This document shows, in pieces, positions 16,902 to 24,792 of a DNA stretch of 46,125 bases. Every line of letters starts with the position of its first letter. The first letter of the stretch is position 1. The stretch lies in the NCBI GenBank assembly GCA_020344415.1, contig CP070825.1, positions 3,417,496 through 3,463,620 of the forward strand. The letters run 5' to 3'. This DNA comes from Candidatus Aminicenantota bacterium (GTDB taxonomy: Bacteria; Acidobacteriota; Aminicenantia; Aminicenantales; Aminicenantaceae). The position numbers were made by a program, and so were the translations under genes. The notes under the pieces are model-generated. The model was not told the origin of the DNA. It saw nothing but the letters and a program-made list of their open reading frames with translations, and ran no database searches.

Positions 16902-17813
16902 TTATTCTGAAGTGAATCTCTCTCTCAAGATTTTGACGACTTCCAAGCCTGCCCTTTTCTGTCCTTCTTTCGCAGCAGCGCCGATATGAGGCGTTGCAAT
17001 GACATTCGGATGGTCTATCAGAGAGAAATCATCAGGCGGCTCTTGTTCAAAGACATCTATGGCAGCAGCCCTGACTTTATCTGACTGCAGGGCTCGTAAA
17101 AGCGCTCCTTCATCAACCGTTCCTCCTCGAGCCGCATTTATTATGATAATCCCATCCTTCATTTTCTCGAATTCCTGATCGCTTATCATATGCTTGGTTT
17201 GATCTGTTAAAGGAAGGTGGAGAGAAATAACATCCGATTGAGCTAGCAGCTCATCTAGGGATACCTGCTTAATGTCAAGCTCTGACTTTATATCCACAAT
17301 ATCATAGGCAATAACTGTCATCCCAAACGCAAGAGCCCGCCTGGCAACTTCCTGACCTATTCTTCCTGCGCCGATTATTCCCAAAGTCTTTCCAAAGAGT
17401 TCAGTACCCGAAAGAACCTTTTTCTCCCATTTGTGTTCTTTCATGGATAGGTTAGCTTTGCCATGGTTTCGCACAGTTGCAAGCATCAGACCAAATGTAT
17501 GTTCTGCTACTGAAATAGATGTTGCAGCCGGAGTATTGGCGACTTGAATCCCTTTCTCCCGGGCAGCCTCAAGATCAATATTATCAAGACCGATTCCTGC
17601 CCTGATGATGAGTTCCAAGTTTGAAGCTGACTCAATAGCCCTCCTGGTGACTTTTGTGGCACCTCTGACAACCGTGACATGAAAATCAGGAATTGTTTTG
17701 ACTAGTTCATCCTCATCCATCTCTGTTTTTAGTGTAACTTCAAAATTCGGAATCGATTCAAGCTCCTCAAGGGCCTCCGGATTTAAAGTGTCAGCTACAA
17801 GTATCTTTTTCAT
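16902..17813 (-). CDS. serA: D-3-phosphoglycerate dehydrogenase, short form
   Basis: A 303-residue D-2-hydroxyacid dehydrogenase. It has the NAD-binding GIIGAGRIGQEVARRALAFG (residues ~145-164), and catalytic Arg in INAARGGTVDEGAL, Glu in DVFEQEPP and His in TPHIGAAAKE. It lacks a C-terminal ACT domain, as in short SerA proteins such as that of Thermotoga. It should oxidise 3-phosphoglycerate to 3-phosphohydroxypyruvate. ATG 17813 forms an ATGA overlap with the upstream aminotransferase stop, fixing the start; the in-frame TTG at 17819 is unlikely. Without the ACT domain, serine feedback of the classical kind is not expected. Glycerate or hydroxypyruvate use is the alternative. Confidence 0.88.
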   Translation of the reverse strand: MKKILVADTLNPEALEELESIPNFEVTLKTEMDEDELVKTIPDFHVTVVRGATKVTRRAIESASNLELIIRAGIGLDNIDLEAAREKGIQVANTPAATSISVAEHTFGLMLATVRNHGKANLSMKEHKWEKKVLSGTELFGKTLGIIGAGRIGQEVARRALAFGMTVIAYDIVDIKSELDIKQVSLDELLAQSDVISLHLPLTDQTKHMISDQEFEKMKDGIIIINAARGGTVDEGALLRALQSDKVRAAAIDVFEQEPPDDFSLIDHPNVIATPHIGAAAKEGQKRAGLEVVKILRERFTSE

Positions 17814-18955
17814 TCCCAATTCTCCTTTAAAACGGTTTCAGCAGCCTCAATAGCACCTCCTTGTTTAAAATCATAACCAAGCTCCGAAAGAGTCATCTCA
17901 AGCGCTGTGAGGGCAGTTATGACATCGAAGCCTCCCATGTATCCAAGGTGTGCAATACGGAATATTTTTCCTTTGTAAGGATCCTGACCGCCTGCAATAT
18001 AAGCCATATATTTTCCTTGCATGGTCTTAACAAGCTGTATCCCGTCAATCCCTTCAGGAACTTTGATGGCCGTGCATATGTTTCCAGGATTCTTGGATAG
18101 AAGCTCCAAGCCGATAGATTTCACTCCTGCTCTTGTGGCATCTCCAAGGATGCGATGGTGCTCGAAAAGCTTCTCCAGACCTAGAGATTTAATGATATCC
18201 AAAGACTTTTTCTGCTGAATGATGAGCGAAACTGCCGGAGTGAATGGAGTTGTTTTTTTCTCGAGGTTTTTTCTGTATTTCTTGGCATCAAAATAGAACT
18301 TAGGAAGCGTTGATTGTTCCACCAGGTTCCAAGCTTTGGGACTGAAAGAAAGGTAGGCAAGTCCAGGTGGAATCATGAATGATTTTTGAGAGCCTGCAAC
18401 CATGACGTCAACCTTCCACTCATCTACAGGACAGGGGGTGGCGCCGAGGCCAGAGATTCCGTCTACGACCAGGACGGCTTCTGAGGACGCCAAGACTTCT
18501 CCATACGCCTGGATATCATAGACAGTTCCCGAAGAAGTCTCAGAGAGAGTTGTAAAGACCGCTTTCGTCTCAGGATTCTCTTTTAATTCTTCTTCCAGTT
18601 GTTCTTTAGTAAAAGGCTCCCCCCATTCCAGCGCAATCTCTCTTACTTCTATGCCATAGGCTCTACAGATTTGGCCCCATCTCTCGCCAAACTTTCCTCC
18701 ACTGAGGGAGATAACTTTATCTCCTGGATTGAGGATATTATTCACAGCCGCCTGCATAGCTCCTGTTCCGGATGATGTTAAAACATAAACATCCTGTTCC
18801 GTCTGGAACACATACTTCAATCCTTCAACTACTTCCATAAAGATTCCGGAAAATTCTGGAGTTCGGTGATGAATTATGGGCTCCGAAGCTATAGAAAGCG
18901 CATCCTCAGGAACAGGAGTAGGCCCAGGTGAAAGAAGATAATATTTTTTTATCAT
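17810..18955 (-). CDS. Class V aminotransferase (phosphoserine / alanine-glyoxylate type)
   Basis: A 381-residue PLP enzyme opening with YLLSPGPTPVPEDAL. It has SGTGAMQAA (cofactor phosphate binding), VVDGISGLGATP (Asp to the pyridine N) and the PLP lysine in VAGSQKSFMIPPGLAY. A C-terminal RIAHLGYMGGFD loop follows. The family includes serine-glyoxylate, alanine-glyoxylate and archaeal/Thermotoga-type phosphoserine aminotransferases. The ATGA overlap with a short PGDH favours phosphohydroxypyruvate amination (serine synthesis) over photorespiratory glyoxylate roles. AGGAGG lies seven bases before the ATG at 18955. First gene of the four-gene operon. No classical SerC or SerB is present in the window. 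Confidence 0.88.
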   Translation of the reverse strand: MIKKYYLLSPGPTPVPEDALSIASEPIIHHRTPEFSGIFMEVVEGLKYVFQTEQDVYVLTSSGTGAMQAAVNNILNPGDKVISLSGGKFGERWGQICRAYGIEVREIALEWGEPFTKEQLEEELKENPETKAVFTTLSETSSGTVYDIQAYGEVLASSEAVLVVDGISGLGATPCPVDEWKVDVMVAGSQKSFMIPPGLAYLSFSPKAWNLVEQSTLPKFYFDAKKYRKNLEKKTTPFTPAVSLIIQQKKSLDIIKSLGLEKLFEHHRILGDATRAGVKSIGLELLSKNPGNICTAIKVPEGIDGIQLVKTMQGKYMAYIAGGQDPYKGKIFRIAHLGYMGGFDVITALTALEMTLSELGYDFKQGGAIEAAETVLKENWE

Positions 18956-18991
18956 ATAAATCCTCCTAAAAAATTTATAATATTATCAGGT

Positions 18992-19021
18992 TTTATGCCA
19001 AAATCATCAATCAGTTGACAA
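18992..19021 (-). promoter_or_regulatory. Possible promoter of the serine operon
   Basis: On the minus strand TTGTCA (19021-19016) and CATAAA (18997-18992) are separated by 18 bp, about 37 bp before the ATG at 18955. The rest of this 309-bp intergenic stretch (19022-19264) is AT-rich and shows nothing recognisable. Confidence 0.35.
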
Positions 19022-19264
19022 TGCCAAGGATGAAGCGATTTTCACCAAACATTCCTAATGGGATATAAGCATTAATCTTAAAAATTCATCCCAAAATTTG
19101 CTTTTTGTTTCCTGCAGAATATTTATTGTTCTTATCTAATCTCTAACTTTTAAAATTATCAGAATTTGGAATCTCAGTCAATCAGCGTGTCCGCATTTCT
19201 AATTCCACGATATCTAAAAATACTAAATCCCCATCATTGTAAGAGAAAAAAGACTCGTTTCCCA

Positions 19265-20395
19265 TCAGAGTTGGGATATTATCTCTGTGAAGAGAGCCGT
19301 CCTTTGTGGAAGAGAAGAGAGAATAAGGTGTTCATTCTCAGCGTGAATCCCATCTCCATCAGGACCCAGGCCATCAAGTGTGGGAATCCCCATTCCAGAG
19401 GCTATAGAAGCGTCAGAACCTCCTCCTGTTTTCCCCGCTTCAAGTGTCATTCCCAAGGACTCAGCAATTTTCTTTACCTTCCGGAAGAAATCCGAGGAAG
19501 CTTTTGTTTTTTCCATGGGAGGGGTAAAACTTTCTGTGGAAAAACGAATTTGAGCTCCTTTGAGTTGAGGCACTAATTGCTTCAAGAAGCTCATAATCTT
19601 TTTTTTCTGTTGAATATTCCAGAACCTAATATCCAGCACAGCCCAAGCTTTCTCGGCGACTATATTGACCTTTTCTCCTCCTCCAATCAGGCCAATATTA
19701 AAAGATATTGATTTTGTTCTTATCTTTTGTAATTGACGAAGCTGTAACATCAGCTCTTCAACAGCATTCGTTCCTTTCTCTGGGGTTCCGGCATGGGCAG
19801 CTTTTCCTTTTGCTTCCATGCGTATAACTAGACGGCCTTTTCTCTGTATTTTTAAGGCTCCTCCTGGAAGAGCAGGTTCAAGGCAAAGCACATAGGCTGA
19901 TTCTTTGGCCAACTTTTGGATAGCTTGATAAGAAGCATGACTCTCAATTTCTTCTGCAGAATTTATAAAGACAGCTATTTTTCTTTTTGGATGTATATTC
20001 ATCTCCTTCAGATATCTGAGGGAAAATAGAGCCACAACCAGGCCGATCTTCATATCCAGCACTCCAGGGCCAAAGACCTTATTCCTCTTTATCTGAAAAG
20101 GCATTTCCTTTATTTTTCCCACTGGCCAGACAGTATCAATATGAGTTAAGACCAAAAGTTGACTTCCCTCTTTGCTACGGAATTCAGAAGGATACTCAGC
20201 GAGATAGAGATCACCCGTCTGTTTCTGGGGAAAGCGTGTTATTTTGGCGCCTATTTTTTTTAATTCCTTGGCAACAAATGACGAACAGATATCTACAGCC
20301 TTTTTGTCCGTGGAAGGCGATTCACGAATGACAATCTCCTTTAATAGACTGACCATTTCTTCTTGACGAGATTTAAAATATTCAATAAGGTCCAT
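19265..20395 (-). CDS. M20 family metallopeptidase (carboxypeptidase G2-like)
   Basis: A 376-residue cytoplasmic protein with the M20 metal-ligand series: His in LVLTHIDTVWP, bridging Asp in FGPGVLDMKIGL, catalytic and ligand Glu in FINSAEEIESH, a further acid in LCLEPALPGG and the final His in GIHAENEH. The dimerisation-domain RKGRLVIRMEAKGKAAHAGT is typical of CPG2/ArgE-like exopeptidases or deacylases. They release amino acids from N-acyl or peptide substrates. No signal peptide is present, unlike the neighbouring M28 enzymes. AGGAGGGCC precedes the ATG by about six bases. It stands alone. Substrate cannot be told from sequence. Confidence 0.85.
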   Translation of the reverse strand: MDLIEYFKSRQEEMVSLLKEIVIRESPSTDKKAVDICSSFVAKELKKIGAKITRFPQKQTGDLYLAEYPSEFRSKEGSQLLVLTHIDTVWPVGKIKEMPFQIKRNKVFGPGVLDMKIGLVVALFSLRYLKEMNIHPKRKIAVFINSAEEIESHASYQAIQKLAKESAYVLCLEPALPGGALKIQRKGRLVIRMEAKGKAAHAGTPEKGTNAVEELMLQLRQLQKIRTKSISFNIGLIGGGEKVNIVAEKAWAVLDIRFWNIQQKKKIMSFLKQLVPQLKGAQIRFSTESFTPPMEKTKASSDFFRKVKKIAESLGMTLEAGKTGGGSDASIASGMGIPTLDGLGPDGDGIHAENEHLILSSLPQRTALFTEIISQL

Positions 20396-20693
20396 TGCTT
20401 GGCCCTCCTTTTAGGATTATAAACTACCATAACCTCGTTGAATTTCAAAATCAATTATTCCAAGATTATGATATATCGATAATTGCAATAAGATTTCTGA
20501 AAATATGTATGGGGAATATTTATTTCTGTTCAGATGCGCACATAATTTGTTCGAGAATGGACATATACTGTTAAATGAGCATTCGAAAACCCCAGTAGAT
20601 AATATTGGCATATTTTTTGCGTATTAAAATTGAGGAATGTTAGTATGAACCATTCTCAGATAAATTACGTCTATTTATTTAGAGAGGTGTATT
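20396..20693. other. Intergenic region between divergent peptidase genes
   Basis: No credible gene. A TATAAT (minus strand, 20421-20416) lies just upstream of the M20 gene but has no good -35 partner. On the plus strand TTGCGT (20617-20622), 18 bp, TAGTAT (20641-20646) is a possible promoter for the M28 gene. AGAGGTG precedes the ATG at 20694 as ribosome site. Confidence 0.35.
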
Positions 20694-22301
20694 ATGCTTA
20701 AACACAATATAAAAATCGCGTTTATATCGTCGAAAAGACCTCTAGTGCCGGTTATCGCTTCATTAATGCTTATATTGCTTTGTATTCCAGTAATTATACC
20801 CACTCAGGAAAAAGTTCCTCTTTATTCAATCACTAGAGAGGAGCTGCGGGACCAGATCTTCTTTCTGGCTTCGGACGAACTAGAGGGACGCGACACCGGA
20901 TCAGAAGGTTTTGCGATTGCTGCGCTATACGCAGTAACGCAATTCAAAATGTCGGGCCTGGAGCCTCTAATAGTTGGTAAAGACGGGAAAAAAACCTTCT
21001 TCCAGTCTGTTCCTTTTTCCAGTTATGACACTAGCAACAAGAGTACTTTTACCATAAGTTCGAGTACAGGCGAGACAATACTTTTCCACGCTGACAAGAT
21101 GGTTCTGTTCAGGAATCCGTCCGTCGGCAAGAATATTTTCGTGGATGAGAATCCGGTTTTCATCGGTTATGGCATTGATGACCCTGAAATCGGCTGGTCG
21201 GATTATGATGATGTGGACGTCAGAGGCAAAGTTGTTTTTTTAGTTGGAGGAGCGCCATCCAAAGACGGAAAACCGGTTTTTCCGCCGGAAAAGGACAGCT
21301 TCTATCGGGACTTTGGACTCAGTGCTAACGCTAGGATAGTTACAGCAATGAAGCATGGCGTTTCTGCTTTAGTTTTTGTTCCTGACCCTCAGATGGCAAA
21401 AAATTGGTCTAATATTTCATCATCAATGAACAGGAGGCAATTTACTCTACTGCTCGAAGATAACAAAAAGGTTGATTCTCCGGCTCTCTTTGGTATGCAT
21501 CCGGATGCTGTGACAGAGATGCTAAAGAATGCAGGATATGACTGGACTTATGGAGACCACGACTACAAACCGGCTGTGCTGGAAAATATCAAAGTTTCTT
21601 GTTCGATAGAGAAGGATAACGAAAAAGAAATAACCTGCAAAAATATAGTTTCATTGCTGCCAGGAACTGACCCACAGCTGAAAGAAGAGTATATCGTACT
21701 TCATGCTCACCTGGATCACTTGGGAATTAATAGCAACGGCCAGGTTATGAATGGTGCGGATGACAATGCCAGCGGTTGTGCAGTTGTTCTCGAAGTTGCT
21801 GAAGCACTTGCTATAAAACCACCAAAAAGATCTTTCATATTCGTGCTTTTCACCGGAGAGGAGAAAGGAACCCTTGGCTCCGAGTGGTTTGTTAGCCACC
21901 TGCCCGTGCCACAGGAAAAAATCGTTCTCAACGCTACTGTTGACATGATTGGGAGAAAGTCTCGTCGAAGGCCAGATGTCATTTATGTTACAGCTGAGGG
22001 AAAGGATAAAGAAAATCTCTTTGATATCGCCAAACGTGCTAATCAATCCCTGATTCAAGCGGATATTGATTTCTCTCTAAATGAAAAGGACCCTGATGGC
22101 CATATCATGCGCTGCGATACAAGGCCTTTTCTGGACAAAAACATCACCTCTCTCTTGTTCACAAGGGGTTTTATGGGCCCGGTTTATCACCATCCGCGCG
22201 ATGATGCCGAGACACTGAACTATGACAAGATTTTAAAGGCTTCACGTTTACTTTATCTGGTACTTTCGGAAGCGGGTAATTTGACAAATACTCACTTATA
22301 A
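20694..22301 (+). CDS. Exported M28 family aminopeptidase with PA-like insert
   Basis: A 535-residue protein with an N-terminal hydrophobic segment (residues ~18-36) after several basic residues: a long signal peptide or anchor. It is followed by LASDELEGRDTGSEG, typical of exported M28 peptidases. A protease-associated-like region covers about 110-260. The M28 domain shows zinc ligands His and Asp in HAHLDHLG and ADDNASG, the Glu pair in FTGEEKGTLGS, Asp in ATVDMIGR and the last His in VYHHPRDDAET. It removes N-terminal residues from peptides in the periplasm or outside. It is the first gene of a likely three-gene unit with a beta-barrel protein and a GlsB-like protein (14-bp gaps). Confidence 0.88.
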   Translation: MLKHNIKIAFISSKRPLVPVIASLMLILLCIPVIIPTQEKVPLYSITREELRDQIFFLASDELEGRDTGSEGFAIAALYAVTQFKMSGLEPLIVGKDGKKTFFQSVPFSSYDTSNKSTFTISSSTGETILFHADKMVLFRNPSVGKNIFVDENPVFIGYGIDDPEIGWSDYDDVDVRGKVVFLVGGAPSKDGKPVFPPEKDSFYRDFGLSANARIVTAMKHGVSALVFVPDPQMAKNWSNISSSMNRRQFTLLLEDNKKVDSPALFGMHPDAVTEMLKNAGYDWTYGDHDYKPAVLENIKVSCSIEKDNEKEITCKNIVSLLPGTDPQLKEEYIVLHAHLDHLGINSNGQVMNGADDNASGCAVVLEVAEALAIKPPKRSFIFVLFTGEEKGTLGSEWFVSHLPVPQEKIVLNATVDMIGRKSRRRPDVIYVTAEGKDKENLFDIAKRANQSLIQADIDFSLNEKDPDGHIMRCDTRPFLDKNITSLLFTRGFMGPVYHHPRDDAETLNYDKILKASRLLYLVLSEAGNLTNTHL

Positions 22302-22315
22302 AGGATGATATTATT

Positions 22316-22942
22316 ATGAAAGTCAAAAACAAAATTAAGATTCTAAGCGTAGCTCTGAGCTTCTTATTTCTAGGCCTCCATAGCTTTTCCTATGCCCAAT
22401 CACTCAGTTTTCATGTCAAGGGGGGACGGGCTTTTCCTAAGGAAGAGAGTATAAAATCCGGAACCGAAACTGGTTTCGGATTTTCTTATTTAATTGATAA
22501 AAAAATCTCTATATCTTTCGACTTCAGCTACTGGAAAAGTGAAGTTATTCAAGAACCTCAAAGACTCTACGATGGAAAGCTCTCAATCACTCCTTTTCTT
22601 GTTTCGCTTGAATATTCCCTACTCAGGGAGGCAGCTGTCATTCCTTACGTTTTTGCAGGGGGTGGCATCGTTTTTAGCAGCTTTGAGATGGACGACATTA
22701 TTACGATTCCAGAAATAACAATAAGCCAAAAAATCGAAAATGGGATCACCTTCCATTGTGGCACTGGAGGCCGCATTAAGCTCATGAGCAACCTTGCTCT
22801 TCTTGGAGAGATAATCTATATCTACAGAGAGGCTGACGGGGAGACGACTATAACAGATTTGAATTTTGGAGTGACAACAGAAAATTTTTCTATAGACATG
22901 AGTTCTTTTATATTCCGAGTTGGAGTCAAGTATTATCTTTGA
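22316..22942 (+). CDS. Small outer-membrane beta-barrel protein
   Basis: A 208-residue protein with a clear signal peptide (KIKILSVALSFLFLGLH, cleavage after SYAQS-like residues near 28). The mature part is a series of alternating hydrophobic/polar strands: GFGFSYLIDKKISISFDFSY, PFLVSLEYSLL, VIPYVFAGGGIVFSSF, CGTGGRIKLMSNLALLGEII and FRVGVKYYL. The C-terminus ends in an aromatic/Leu residue. This is the pattern of eight-stranded OMP_b-brl/OmpA-like barrels. Role unknown; barrels of this size are structural or adhesive. AAGGATGA precedes the ATG. Its presence supports a diderm envelope. A single cysteine lies in a predicted strand. Confidence 0.8.
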   Translation: MKVKNKIKILSVALSFLFLGLHSFSYAQSLSFHVKGGRAFPKEESIKSGTETGFGFSYLIDKKISISFDFSYWKSEVIQEPQRLYDGKLSITPFLVSLEYSLLREAAVIPYVFAGGGIVFSSFEMDDIITIPEITISQKIENGITFHCGTGGRIKLMSNLALLGEIIYIYREADGETTITDLNFGVTTENFSIDMSSFIFRVGVKYYL

Positions 22943-22955
22943 TCAATAAAAAGAG

Positions 22956-23231
22956 ATGAATTTTTTTTCTTTTTTGTTTTTGCTATTGATAGCATCTATT
23001 ACGGGAGTTATTGGGGCTAACCTCGCTGGAAGAAAGAAACTAGGTTGTTTAAGTTCCATTGTGCTCGGCTTTATCGGAGCCCTGATAGGGACTTTCATTG
23101 CCAGGAAATTAGAACTCCCTCTTTACCCTTCACTAAAATTCGGTTCCCATCCTTTCCCGATTGTCTGGGCTGTCATTGGTTCAGCTCTCTTTGTAGCCCT
23201 CCTCAATCTTTTCTCTCGTTCAGGGAGGTAG
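22956..23231 (+). CDS. GlsB/YeaQ/YmgE-like small membrane protein
   Basis: A 91-residue protein with three hydrophobic segments (about 3-22, 32-48, 66-84). The glycine-rich spacing ASITGVIGANLAGRKKLG and VLGFIGALIGTFIAR is typical of the transglycosylase-associated (GlsB/YeaQ) family. The family is linked to envelope or general stress in several bacteria, but its molecular role is not established. It starts 13 bp after the barrel gene; AAAAAGAG sits very close to the ATG. It converges with the DUF362 gene, whose stop is 12 bp away. A short T-rich stretch at 23233-23246 might end transcription. Confidence 0.65.
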   Translation: MNFFSFLFLLLIASITGVIGANLAGRKKLGCLSSIVLGFIGALIGTFIARKLELPLYPSLKFGSHPFPIVWAVIGSALFVALLNLFSRSGR

Positions 23232-23242
23232 AAAGAGCTTTT

Positions 23243-24424
23243 TTATCGGCGCATTATCGATTTAATTCTTTTTAATAAAGAACCACCCTTTCTGATCATT
23301 CTTCCTATTGGCCGTTGCTTAAGCCTAATAGCTTGAAATTGACAGGCTTCATGACAGCACATACAGTTGATGCAGAGCTTCTTATCTATCCAGGTGGAAT
23401 CTTGTCCTGATTGAATTGCCTCACAAGGGCAAATCTCTACACATTCCAAACAAAGCGTGCATTTTTCAGGAGAAACTTCTGGAATTAGCCTCAACTCAGC
23501 CTGAAGATAACCATAAAGAAATGAGGGAATTTTTCTCCGGAGCAGATTAACGGCTACGGCAGATTGTTTGAAATCTTTCACTTGGATATCGTGTATGCTT
23601 TCTCCTGTAATCTCAATATCCTCGATTGCACCTATTCCCAATCCTTTCTCGTGGGCGTGGAATGTTGTATAAATATCCATAGGATCAAAACCAACGATTT
23701 TTGTCGCCACCGCGTCCACAGCCACTGCATCTTGAGAAGCGAAAATGAGGCCTACCTTCTTAGTATTCCCCCCGGAAGGCCCTTCTCCTTCCATGGCTAT
23801 GATGCCATCCATTATGGTCAATTGAGGAGGGACACAGGAGAACAAATCTACAAGCATCTGAGAAAAAACATCATTTCCGACATATTTGCGGTGATAATCA
23901 ATTTTAAGCCCATGCGGAATAATCCCGAACATATTCTTTACGGCTCCTGTGTACATTGTAAAGGAATGGGTCTTCAATTTGGGAAGGTTGAGAATATAAT
24001 CCGCTCCTAATATCAATGGAGGCATATATACCTTTCTCAAAAGCCTGCTATTACAATCAATCTCTTGAAACCCTATCTCTTTCAGGTTGACCAGACGAAC
24101 TCCTAATTCCTCACAAACCTGACGATAACCGGTATTCATAAAGCCATCTTGCTCTCCTGAATGGATGTCATCACCGACTGTGATTTCAAGATCGAATTCT
24201 TTCAACAGGCGAAGGACTTCCTTGGTAAAAGCAGGATGAGTAATAATACCTCTCTCAGGAGGTGATGAAGAGGAAAGATGATTTATTTTCACAAAGACTT
24301 TGCTTTTAGGCTTGATGATTTTTTCCAGCCCGCCAAGAAGCGCCAGGCCTTTTTTCAATCCTGCTGAGATCTCCTTGCTCTCATAATCGGAGGCTTTAAC
24401 GATTGCAACCTTTGCCTTCTTCAT
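23243..24424 (-). CDS. DUF362 protein with two 4Fe-4S ferredoxin motifs
   Basis: A 393-residue cytoplasmic protein. Residues 1-300 are a DUF362 domain (VKINHLSSSSPPERGIITHP, NLPKLKTHSFTMYTGAVKNM, FGIIPHG, MDGIIAMEGEGPSGG). The C-terminus carries two ferredoxin motifs, CTLCLECVEICP and CINCMCCHEACQ, each C-x2-C-x2-C-x3-C. The domain has no settled function, and the ferredoxin part points to electron transfer or cluster carriage. The ATG at 24424 is chosen because the frame further upstream runs into the repeat palindrome at 24454-24478. It diverges from the reductive-dehalogenase-like gene, which may need low-potential electrons; that link is inference. Confidence 0.88.
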   Translation of the reverse strand: MKKAKVAIVKASDYESKEISAGLKKGLALLGGLEKIIKPKSKVFVKINHLSSSSPPERGIITHPAFTKEVLRLLKEFDLEITVGDDIHSGEQDGFMNTGYRQVCEELGVRLVNLKEIGFQEIDCNSRLLRKVYMPPLILGADYILNLPKLKTHSFTMYTGAVKNMFGIIPHGLKIDYHRKYVGNDVFSQMLVDLFSCVPPQLTIMDGIIAMEGEGPSGGNTKKVGLIFASQDAVAVDAVATKIVGFDPMDIYTTFHAHEKGLGIGAIEDIEITGESIHDIQVKDFKQSAVAVNLLRRKIPSFLYGYLQAELRLIPEVSPEKCTLCLECVEICPCEAIQSGQDSTWIDKKLCINCMCCHEACQFQAIRLKQRPIGRMIRKGGSLLKRIKSIMRR

Positions 24425-24453
24425 TTCTAATTTAGGTATTATATATAGAAAAG

Positions 24454-24478
24454 AAAAAAGGGGACAGTCCCTTTTTTT
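24454..24478. repeat. GGGGACAGTCCC palindrome, copy 2
   Basis: An A-run, GGGGACAGTCCC, then a T-run. One G of the left arm is unpaired. It lies about 30 bp upstream of the DUF362 start, so it is not placed as a terminator of that gene. On the minus strand it could end antisense transcription into the gene. Confidence 0.6.
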
Positions 24479-24545
24479 CATTCTTACAAAAAAGGACTTT
24501 GCCCCAAAATGACGGGAAATAAAATGGGAATAAAGGAAGCAGTGT

Positions 24546-24583
24546 AATGTCGGAGCGGCATTGAAGATTTAGCCTTCAAACGG
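24546..24583 (+). repeat. Dispersed hairpin repeat, copy 2
   Basis: Same AGCGGCAT...GAAGATTTAGCCTTC core as 14204-14243. Here the stem is perfect, TTGAAG-ATTTAGC-CTTCAA, and is followed by ACGG and a T-run of seven, so this copy could terminate plus-strand transcription. Confidence 0.55.
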
Positions 24584-24792
24584 TTTTTTTCACGCACTGC
24601 CCTTCGCCTATCGACTGAAAAAATTGGCGAGGGAATGGCGTAAAAAATCTGAACTAGAGGGGAAACATTACCCTGCTCCTTATGGCGATTCTAATTTAAT
24701 CCTTTCACTTTGGGATAAAGCCAAAAAAAGAATATGTTTGAAGATACGGGAGAAGATTGACAATGAGAGAGGACTTTATTACTTTTTAGGCT
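24584..24792 (+). other. Non-coding stretch with imperfect inverted repeat upstream of the RdhA-like gene
   Basis: The T-run and TTCGCC arm at 24584-24609 pairs imperfectly with GGCGAGGGAATGGCGT and the following A-run (24627-24648), giving a stem of about 20 bp with a 17-nt loop. An open frame with a TTG start at 24624 exists but has no ribosome site and no recognisable domain, so it is not called. It could be a gene remnant. No good promoter for 24793 was found. Confidence 0.3.

Noticed and set aside
20417..20611. 64-codon minus-strand frame in the gap between peptidase genes
   Set aside because: No ribosome site, no recognisable domain, AT-rich composition.
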